Of a stretch of DNA of 50,750 nt, positions 45,572-50,750 are shown piece after piece. Made by a program: the position numbers and the translations under genes. Numbering within the stretch: position 1 is the stretch's first letter; every line of letters begins with the position of its first letter. Under the pieces are notes generated by a model. That model was not told the origin of the DNA. It saw only the letters and a list, made by a program, of their open reading frames with translations, and searched no databases. Origin of the DNA: Streptosporangium minutum (GTDB lineage Bacteria; Actinomycetota; Actinomycetes; Streptosporangiales; Streptosporangiaceae). The stretch covers positions 1 through 50,750 of the forward strand of contig NZ_NGFP01000033.1 of assembly GCF_002149035.1 (NCBI RefSeq), written 5' to 3'.

Positions 45572-47178
45572 CGCGACGGCGCCAGCTTGGCGAGGTCGAC
45601 CAGATAGGCCGGACTCTGCGCGAGACCCGTCACCGCGGTGCTCGTCACCACCGGGTTGTCCTGGTAGGCGAGCGGGATCATCGGCCGGTCGTCGGCGAGC
45701 AGCCGCTGGACCCGGTGGTAGAGCTCCCGGCGCTCGTCCGCGCCGCCGGCGGCCGCGGCTCGGTCGATCAGCCGGTCGAACGCGTCACTGCGGTAGCCCA
45801 GATTGCGGTCGCGGTTCCAGGCCGCGTCGGAGCGCAGGAACCGGCGGAACAGGTAGTCGGGATCGCCGTTGGGCACGCTGTAGGCGCTCAGGAAGAGGTC
45901 GTAGTCCCCGGCCTCCATCACCGCCCTGGTCGCCTCGGCCACGTTCACGCGGGCGGGCAGGCCCGCGTCTTCGAGGTCGGTGCGCAGCACCTCGGCGATG
46001 TCGGTGTAGGGGAACTGGCCGGTCTCGGACGACGAGATCAGGATGGAGACCGGCCGGGCCGGGCGGCCCGCCGCGTCGACAAGCCGGCGGGCCCCGACGG
46101 GGTCGTACGCCGAACGGACGCCCGGGTCGGAGAGGGCGCCGAAGACCGGCGACAGGAACGGCGAGCCCGGCGCCGCCGTACCCGCCAGCAGCTTGCCGGC
46201 GATGGCCTTCCGGTCGATCGCCAGGTCCACCGCCTCGCGCAGCCTCGGGTCCGCGAACGGCTTCCGGGAGGCGTTGAAGGTCAGGTAGTGGGTGAGCACG
46301 GAGGGGGTCCGGGTGACCCGGAACCTGCCGTCGGCGGCGACCGCGGCCACCTGCCCGGGGAGCAGCGCGCCCTTGTCGATCAGCCCGGCGACCTCACCGG
46401 CCCGCAACGCCGCCACCCGCGCGTTGGCGTCCGGGATCGTCCTCACCACGATCCTGTCGAAGGCCGGCTTGCCGCCCCAGTAACCCGGGTTGGCGGCCAG
46501 CTCCACCCGCTGCCCCTTCGACCAGGAGGCCAGCATGTACGGGCCCGTGCCCACCGGCTTGCCGGTGAAGTCCCCGCCGGGCCCGAACGCCGACGGCGCC
46601 TGGATCATGCTGTAGAAGTCGGCCAGCCGGGCAGGCAGGTCGGCGACCGGCTCGGCCAGGGTGAACACGACCTTCCCTGCCTCGGCGCGCACGCCGGCGA
46701 GCTTGCCGTAGGCCGCCTCCATGCCCGCGTCGAGGCTGAAGAAGGCGGACGGCCTGGGCGCGATCCGCCGGAACCGCTCGATGTTGGCGACGACCGCCTC
46801 GGCGGTCAGCGGCGTCCCGTCGCTGAACCTCACGCCGCCGCGCAGGGTGAACGTCCATCTCCGGCCCCTGTCGGAACGCTCCCATCCCGTCGCCAGCGCC
46901 GGCGCCGGGCGCATCTCGTCGTCCAACGTCACCAGTGGCTCCCACACCCGCAGCGTCCGATGGGTGAAATATGGATCCTCCGGGCCGGCCGCGAGATCGC
47001 GCGGAGCGGCGAGGACGAGCCGTCCTTCCGCCTGCCCCGCGCTCCCCCGGCCACCGCAGGCCGCGAGGGCGGCCAGCACGGCCATGCCCAGCACGGCCAC
47101 GGCCCTTGCCCCCGGCCGGACGCCTCCGCGCGTCCCCGCCGAGATCGGAAAGCGCGTCCCGCGCCGGCTCCTGTCCAC
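45568..47178 (-). CDS. ABC transporter substrate-binding lipoprotein (SBP family 5, NikA/DppA-like)
   Basis: The 536-residue protein has a lipoprotein signal ending LAALAACGG. It then shows the family 5 pattern: LVTLDDEMRPAPALATGWE, FTLRGGVRFSDGTPLTAEAV, GKPVGTGPYMLASW and LTFNASRKPFADPRLREAV. Members bind oligopeptides, nickel or metal-metallophore complexes. A Fur/Zur-like operator about 80 bp upstream points to a metal or metallophore rather than peptides. The start is GTG 47178. It heads the operon whose ATPase genes are missing downstream. Confidence 0.9.
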   Translation of the reverse strand: MDRSRRGTRFPISAGTRGGVRPGARAVAVLGMAVLAALAACGGRGSAGQAEGRLVLAAPRDLAAGPEDPYFTHRTLRVWEPLVTLDDEMRPAPALATGWERSDRGRRWTFTLRGGVRFSDGTPLTAEAVVANIERFRRIAPRPSAFFSLDAGMEAAYGKLAGVRAEAGKVVFTLAEPVADLPARLADFYSMIQAPSAFGPGGDFTGKPVGTGPYMLASWSKGQRVELAANPGYWGGKPAFDRIVVRTIPDANARVAALRAGEVAGLIDKGALLPGQVAAVAADGRFRVTRTPSVLTHYLTFNASRKPFADPRLREAVDLAIDRKAIAGKLLAGTAAPGSPFLSPVFGALSDPGVRSAYDPVGARRLVDAAGRPARPVSILISSSETGQFPYTDIAEVLRTDLEDAGLPARVNVAEATRAVMEAGDYDLFLSAYSVPNGDPDYLFRRFLRSDAAWNRDRNLGYRSDAFDRLIDRAAAAGGADERRELYHRVQRLLADDRPMIPLAYQDNPVVTSTAVTGLAQSPAYLVDLAKLAPSR

Positions 47179-47256
47179 GTGATCATCCTTTGCGGTACGG
47201 CGCGGCGGCCCCGCGCGTTGCCGAGCCGCCCGGAGACGGCCCTCGACATGACACCG

Positions 47257-47275
47257 AGAGAACGATAACCATTTT
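47257..47275. promoter_or_regulatory. Fur/Zur-family metal-regulator box
   Basis: gagaacgataaccattttt matches 14 of 19 positions of the classical Fur consensus GATAATGATAATCATTATC and resembles actinobacterial Zur boxes. It lies about 80 bp before the binding-protein gene, well placed for metal-dependent repression of the ABC operon. Whether Zur, Fur or another family member binds cannot be decided by eye. Confidence 0.55.
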
Positions 47276-47338
47276 TATGCGATTGGCGCCTTTTCGGGCT
47301 GTCACGAGATCGCATCACAGCTCGGATGCGACCGCCAG

Positions 47339-47359
47339 CCCCGGTGTGAGCCGTACCGG
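47339..47359. repeat. 21-bp dispersed repeat shared with the prfC terminator
   Basis: ccccggtgtgagccgtaccgg here and ccccggtgcgagccgtaccgg at 16119-16139 differ at one base. At 16101 the sequence is part of a perfect hairpin; here only one arm is present. It may be half of an old terminator-like element. Confidence 0.6.
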
Positions 47360-47534
47360 CCACGTGAGGCGCGCCGGACGGCGGGCCCCTCCGCCACGCC
47401 CGGACCGGGGAACCGGCTCCCGGAACGGCACACCCGACGGTCCGCCGGTCCCCGCCTGGGGCGGCAGATATATGGATATGAGGCTCGTGGTACTAGTTGG
47501 TACTGTTCGCTGGCCGGCAGGAAGACGGGGAGGC

Positions 47535-47648
47535 ATGGACCTGACAGCTCTCGCCGACGTCGCACCGCCCGGTCCCCTGGGCCACGGAGCCGCGCGGCGG
47601 CGCGTCACGGAGGCCATCGACAACACGCTCCCGGAGGTGCCGTCTTGA
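47535..47648 (+). CDS. Possible 37-residue upstream ORF coupled to HAD gene
   Basis: A short frame starts MDLTALADVAPPGPL and ends NTLPEVPS. Its TGA overlaps the TTG start of the HAD gene (TTGA). A ggggagg sits only one base from its ATG, which is too close for good initiation, so it may be a leader peptide or chance. It contains the ribosome site of the HAD gene (ggaggt). Confidence 0.3.
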   Translation: MDLTALADVAPPGPLGHGAARRRVTEAIDNTLPEVPS

Positions 47649-48337
47649 GGTTCGAGGGACAGGTGCTCATCTTCGACGCCGACGACACGTTGTGGGAGAA
47701 CAACGTCCTGTTCGAGCGCGTCATCGACGACTTCACGCACTGGCTGGAGCATCCGACGCTCGACAGGACCGAGATCCGCGCCATTCTCGACGACATCCAG
47801 GCGGCGAACGCGGTCACCCACGGATACGGCAGCAAGATGTTCCTGCGCAGTCTCGGCGAGTGCCTGGAACGGCTGCGCGAACGGCCGGCGACCGTCGCGG
47901 AGCGCCGCCACCTCGACGAGCTGGTGGCGGCCCTCGTCGAGCACCGGGTGGAGCTCGTCCCCGGCGTCGCCGAGACGCTCGCCGACCTCGGCAGCCGGCA
48001 CGACCTGCTCCTGCTCACCAAGGGCGACCTGGACGAGCAGCAGCGCAAGCTGGACGTCTCGGGCCTCGCGCCCCACTTCCGCGACATCCACATCGTGGCG
48101 GAGAAGAACCTCGACACCTATCGGTGGCTCACGCGGGAGCACGGGCTGACTCCCACGACGAGCTGGATGATCGGCAACTCCCCGAAGTCCGACATCCTCC
48201 CCGCCCGGCAGGCGGGCATGAACGCGGTCTTCATCCCCAACGACAACACCTGGGCGCTGGAGCAGAGCGAGCTCGACCCCGCCGACGGAGGAGTGCTGCT
48301 GCTGCAGAGGTTCTCCCAGCTGCCCGACCACTTCTGA
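47645..48337 (+). CDS. HAD-superfamily hydrolase
   Basis: The 230-residue enzyme has the HAD motifs in order: I IFDADDTLWENN (Asp11, Asp13), II LLLLTKGD, III around the lysine in VAEKNLDTY, and IV GNSPKSDILPARQAG. A helical cap lies between I and II (about 20-100). It should remove phosphate from a small molecule; the substrate is unknown. TTG 47645 is chosen because ggaggt lies six bases upstream and the motif begins right after. Its 3' end (cccgaccacttctgac) resembles the 19-bp repeats that follow. Confidence 0.9.
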   Translation: MRFEGQVLIFDADDTLWENNVLFERVIDDFTHWLEHPTLDRTEIRAILDDIQAANAVTHGYGSKMFLRSLGECLERLRERPATVAERRHLDELVAALVEHRVELVPGVAETLADLGSRHDLLLLTKGDLDEQQRKLDVSGLAPHFRDIHIVAEKNLDTYRWLTREHGLTPTTSWMIGNSPKSDILPARQAGMNAVFIPNDNTWALEQSELDPADGGVLLLQRFSQLPDHF

Positions 48338-48440
48338 CACCCGGACACTTGTCCGACACCCGACCGCTTCGCTGACACCCGACCGCTTCTCTGACGCCCG
48401 ACCGCTTCTCTGACGCCCGACCGCTTCTCTGACACCCGGG
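48332..48440. repeat. 19-bp degenerate tandem repeats after the HAD gene
   Basis: The unit ctgacgcccgaccgcttct recurs at 48372, 48391, 48410 and (partial) 48429, with a 20-bp variant at 48352 and a more degenerate start at 48333. The spacing is exactly 19 bp for the later copies. The HAD stop region cccgaccacttctgac looks like the founder. The repeats fill the gap to the Nudix gene, and each copy contains a TGA. Confidence 0.85.
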
Positions 48441-48450
48441 GGAACCCGAC

Positions 48451-48930
48451 ATGAGCGCCACCCCGTCTCCGGACGGTCCCGCACGACCGTCCGAGCCCGC
48501 CGCCGGGCCGGCCCGGAAGGTGCCCGCCGTCTCCTGCGTGTTCATCTGCCACGACGGCCACGGCCGGGTGCTGCTGGCCCGTCGCGGGGCCGGCGCGCGG
48601 GACGAGCCCGGCACCTGGGACTGCGGCGCCGGAGCGCTCGAATACGGCGAATCGTTCGAGACGGCCGTCGCACGGGAGGTCCGCGAGGAGTACTCGACCG
48701 GCGCGCTGAAGATCGAGACGATCGGCGTGCGCAACGTCCTCCGGCAGGAGCCGGCCTCACACTGGGTCGCCGTGATCTTCGCGGTCGAGGTGGACCCCGC
48801 CGGAGTCGCCATCGGCGAACCTCACAAGTTCGACGAGCTGGGCTGGTTCGCGCCGGACGCGCTGCCGCACCCGCTGCACTCCCAGCTCACGGAGAGCCTC
48901 CGGCTGTTCCACGCCTGGCAGGGGTCATAG
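48451..48930 (+). CDS. Nudix hydrolase
   Basis: The 159-residue protein hydrolyses a nucleoside diphosphate-linked compound. The Nudix box G61ALEYGE67SFETAVA then R75EVREE80 is present; the usual Gly two positions past the last Glu is displaced (YSTGA). A flexible, proline-rich N-terminal 22 residues precede the fold (VSCVFICHDGHGRVLLARRG). The tail HKFDELGWFAPDALP resembles Nudix families that act on pyrimidine nucleotides or sugar nucleotides. No strong ribosome site lies before ATG 48451, which follows the 19-bp repeats directly. Confidence 0.92.
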   Translation: MSATPSPDGPARPSEPAAGPARKVPAVSCVFICHDGHGRVLLARRGAGARDEPGTWDCGAGALEYGESFETAVAREVREEYSTGALKIETIGVRNVLRQEPASHWVAVIFAVEVDPAGVAIGEPHKFDELGWFAPDALPHPLHSQLTESLRLFHAWQGS

Positions 48931-48991
48931 CCAGAGCAGGGATCATGGACAGATGGGCCCGGCCGGCTCCGGGACCCCACCCATCGCGACG

Positions 48992-49029
48992 GACAGGTCC
49001 CCACGGAGCGGACGGGTCCCCACGGAGCG
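48992..49029. repeat. 19-bp tandem repeat
   Basis: gacaggtccccacggagcg (48992-49010) is followed at once by gacgggtccccacggagcg (49011-49029), with one mismatch. It is non-coding and has no known role. Confidence 0.85.
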
Positions 49030-49443
49030 GCGTCCCCTCTCCCCGGACAACCGCCCCCAGGGTTGCGTCCACAGAGGCGATGTACGGATCCCGCCGGTGA
49101 ACGGGTGGCGGTAGCGGCGCCCGTTCGCCTCCGCTCCGCCCCAGGGAGCGTCCATCCGCGCGGCGCCGTACCGGGCGGAAAGTCAGAAGCGCGGCGAAGA
49201 CGGGCCGTCTGACGGCGATCGACTTCGACGCCACCCCCGCCCCAGCCCCAGCATCGGATACTCGTACACCACGCCATTGGACGCGGCCCCACGCAAGTCC
49301 TTGGCGGGCCGTACGGCCGGGCGGGGGCCGGGATCCGGCGTGCCCGCCTTCGCGCAGCCGGCGGGGGCGGCATGAGGCCCGCACCTTTTTCCCTGTCGCG
49401 GGAACAACCCTCGGATCTCCGTCGTTAACCCCCTCGCGTCTGA

Positions 49444-49460
49444 ACCGTACGCCATACGGT
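49444..49460. promoter_or_regulatory. TetR-like operator dyad before the ABC exporter gene
   Basis: ACCGTA-cgcca-TACGGT is a perfect dyad within accgtacgccatacggtac, about 70 bp before the start codon. A looser match (tacgatacg) lies just right. Such sites often bind TetR-type repressors of DrrAB-like exporters. No tetR gene is present in the window. Confidence 0.45.
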
Positions 49461-49527
49461 ACAAGCTACGATACGTCGGTGAAGCACCGCCGGAAGGCCG
49501 GAGGATCCCGGCCCGGACAGGGAAAAG

Positions 49528-50643
49528 GTGGATGTGAGAGCGACTGAATCTGCGATCACCGCGGAGGGCGTGCGCAAGAACTACGCGGGAGGCACGGACG
49601 GAGCGGGGCTCAACGGGTTCGACCTGTGCGTGCCGGCCGGCACGGTCTGCGGCCTGCTGGGCCCCAACGGCGCCGGGAAGACCACGGCCGTCCGGATCCT
49701 GTCCACGCTTCTCGACCTGGACTCGGGGCATGCGAGCGTGGCCGGGTTCGACGTGCGGACGCAGCCACGGCGCGTACGCGAGCACATCGGGCTGGTCGGC
49801 CAGTACGCGGCCGTCGACGAGATCCTGACCGGACGGCAGAACCTGGTGATGTTCGGCCGGCTGAACCACCTCTCCTCCACGGCGGCGGGCAGGCGCGCGG
49901 ACGAGTTGCTGGAGCGCTTCTCCCTGACGGAGACCGGCAGAAAGCCGGTGGGCAGGTATTCCGGCGGCATGCGCCGGCGACTCGACCTCGCGACGAGTCT
50001 GATCGTCACGCCACCGGTGCTCTTCGTGGACGAGCCGACGACCGGGCTGGACCCGGCCGCCCGCCGGGAGGTGTGGACCGCGATCCGTGACCTGGTCGAC
50101 TCCGGCACGACGGTGCTGCTCACCACCCAGTACCTGGAGGAGGCCGACCGGCTCGCCGACCGGATCTCGATGCTCCGAGCGGGCCGGGTCGTCACCGAGG
50201 GCACCCCCGAGGAGCTGAAGTCCGCCATCGGTGGTGACTGGCTGGACATCGTGCTCTCCGAGGCCGCGGACGTGGCCGCGACGGCGGCCATCGCCGCGCG
50301 GGTCGCGTCCGGCGAGATCCACGTCGACGGCGGAGCCCGCCGGGTCAGCGTCCCGGTCGACCGGCGCACCAGGGCCCTCGTCGAGGTGGCCACCGCCCTC
50401 GGTGACGCCGGGATCGAACCGGCCGACATCACGTTGCGCCGCCCCACTCTCGACGAGGTCTTCCTCCAGCTGACGGGCGACCCACCGGACACCCCGGCAG
50501 GCGGCGCGACCCGCGCCGCACACCAGCCCACGACCACCGGCTCCACTACCGCCACGGAGGCGTCTCACGCCGTCGCGGGTGGCGACGCTCACCGCGCAGC
50601 CACGACCACCGGTTCCGCTACCGCCACGGAGGCCTCGGCTTGA
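49528..50643 (+). CDS. DrrA-type ABC exporter ATP-binding protein
   Basis: The 371-residue ATPase powers a drug- or lipid-type exporter. Walker A GPNGAGKTTAVRIL is near residue 44, the Q-loop is GLVGQYAAVDEILTGRQNL, the signature is YSGGMRRRLDLATSLI, and Walker B is VLFVDEPTTGLD. The DrrA-like C-terminal domain contains LRRPTLDEVFLQLTG. An extra low-complexity tail repeats TTTGSTTATEAS / TTTGSATATEAS (72-bp offset). The start is GTG 49528, or GTG 49534 with an equally good site. The permease gene follows with a TTGA overlap. Confidence 0.93.
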   Translation: MDVRATESAITAEGVRKNYAGGTDGAGLNGFDLCVPAGTVCGLLGPNGAGKTTAVRILSTLLDLDSGHASVAGFDVRTQPRRVREHIGLVGQYAAVDEILTGRQNLVMFGRLNHLSSTAAGRRADELLERFSLTETGRKPVGRYSGGMRRRLDLATSLIVTPPVLFVDEPTTGLDPAARREVWTAIRDLVDSGTTVLLTTQYLEEADRLADRISMLRAGRVVTEGTPEELKSAIGGDWLDIVLSEAADVAATAAIAARVASGEIHVDGGARRVSVPVDRRTRALVEVATALGDAGIEPADITLRRPTLDEVFLQLTGDPPDTPAGGATRAAHQPTTTGSTTATEASHAVAGGDAHRAATTTGSATATEASA

Positions 50644-50710
50644 GCACCACCACCCCTGCCCTCCCCCGCCGCTCCCCGCTGTCCCGAGCCGGCTGGGCGC
50701 TGACAGACGC
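50640..50710 (+). CDS. Start of a DrrB-type ABC permease gene (cut by window end)
   Basis: TTG 50640 overlaps the ATPase stop (TTGA) and has ggagg seven bases upstream. The first residues, LSTTTPALPRRSPLSRAGWA then LTD, fit the N-terminus of DrrB-like permeases. After about 50710 the sequence folds back on itself, so the true continuation is not available. Confidence 0.6.
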
Positions 50711-50750
50711 CAGCGCCCAGCCGGCTCGGGACAGCGGGGAGCGGCGGGGG
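50663..50750. repeat. 40-bp perfect inverted repeat ending at the window end
   Basis: Bases 50663-50702 are the exact reverse complement of 50711-50750, with an eight-base loop (acagacgc). The right arm ends at the last base of the window. This is the typical mark of a fold-back chimera at a contig end rather than biology. Confidence 0.9.

Larger units (their letters stand above)
47179..47534. promoter_or_regulatory. Divergent leader region of the ABC operon and HAD gene
   Basis: The 356 bp hold a Fur/Zur-like box (47257-47275) and a dyad TCGCATC / GATGCGA (47310-47331). They also hold a 21-bp sequence shared with the prfC terminator (47339-47359) and a short repeated motif, ggtactagttggtact (about 47489-47504). 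No protein-coding gene is convincing here. Confidence 0.5.
48931..49527. other. 597-bp stretch without a supported gene
   Basis: Several frames are open here because of high GC, but none shows a recognisable protein or a good start. Visible features are a 19-bp tandem repeat (48992-49029) and, at the right end (about 49380-49480), an AT-richer promoter area with the ACCGTA/TACGGT dyad before the ABC exporter gene. Confidence 0.6.

Noticed and set aside
48332-48440. CRISPR array.
   Set aside because: The 19-bp units are directly joined without spacers and are degenerate.
48822-49384. Minus-strand genes of about 165-183 codons in the gap before the ABC exporter.
   Set aside because: No recognisable domain, no ribosome site and Arg/Pro-rich composition typical of chance frames at high GC.
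50663-50750. Linear-chromosome telomere palindrome.
   Set aside because: Actinomycete telomeres carry many short palindromes. This is a single fold-back of coding sequence at the window end, which fits an artefact better.

Overview
The window is GC-rich, tightly packed actinobacterial chromosomal DNA. A filamentous actinomycete close to Streptosporangium or Nonomuraea is the best guess. This rests on the base composition, frequent GTG/TTG starts, an XRE-DUF5753 regulator with two DUF397 partners, an AfsR/SARP-type regulator of over 1000 residues, PP2C phosphatases with a Hanks-type kinase, and a copper cluster with a Tat-exported multicopper oxidase. About 38 genes are supported. No rRNA, tRNA, CRISPR array or intact transposon was seen.

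Layout. 0.2-1.7 kb: an ECF sigma factor overlapping a TudS (DUF523)-DUF1722 fusion. 1.8-7.8 kb: a minus-strand glgX-treY-treZ operon that makes trehalose from glycogen; its 5' end abuts a scar resembling the end of an IS605-type tnpB element. 8.3-12.0 kb: a giant SARP/ATPase regulator and a small Cys-rich protein. 12.2-15.1 kb: XRE regulator, two DUF397 genes, mscL with a zinc ribbon, and an unknown gene. 15.1-18.7 kb: a Gfo/Idh/MocA oxidoreductase, prfC and a PP2C phosphatase. 18.8-27.0 kb: a 30-residue membrane protein, then a three-gene unit of NfeD/YqiJ-like protein, flotillin and a 1706-residue AAA ATPase. 27.2-30.2 kb: an apparent copper-handling cluster. 30.4-35.0 kb: purC, then a PP2C phosphatase divergent from a methyltransferase-specificity fusion and a Ser/Thr kinase. 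35.2-37.2 kb: a secreted protein of six Ig-like repeats. 37.3-41.4 kb: a NarL-type two-component system, a membrane protein and a metallo-beta-lactamase-fold protein. 41.5-43.3 kb: flavohemoglobin and a flavin-fold protein. 43.6-47.2 kb: a truncated cupin gene joined to a metal/peptide-type ABC operon that lacks its ATPase genes and has a Fur/Zur-like box upstream. 47.5-50.7 kb: HAD hydrolase, Nudix hydrolase and a DrrA-type ABC exporter, ending in a 40-bp fold-back that looks like an assembly artefact.

The most system-like groups are (a) the phosphatase / methyltransferase-specificity / kinase cluster at 31.3-35.0 kb, which recalls phosphorylation-plus-methylation phage defence but matches no complete known system that I can name, and (b) the NfeD-like / flotillin / giant ATPase unit at 19.1-27.0 kb. 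Signs of rearrangement are the tnpB-like scar, the cupin/permease junction and several 19-21 bp tandem duplications at gene ends. All functional calls come from reading translations and motifs by eye; no database search was run.
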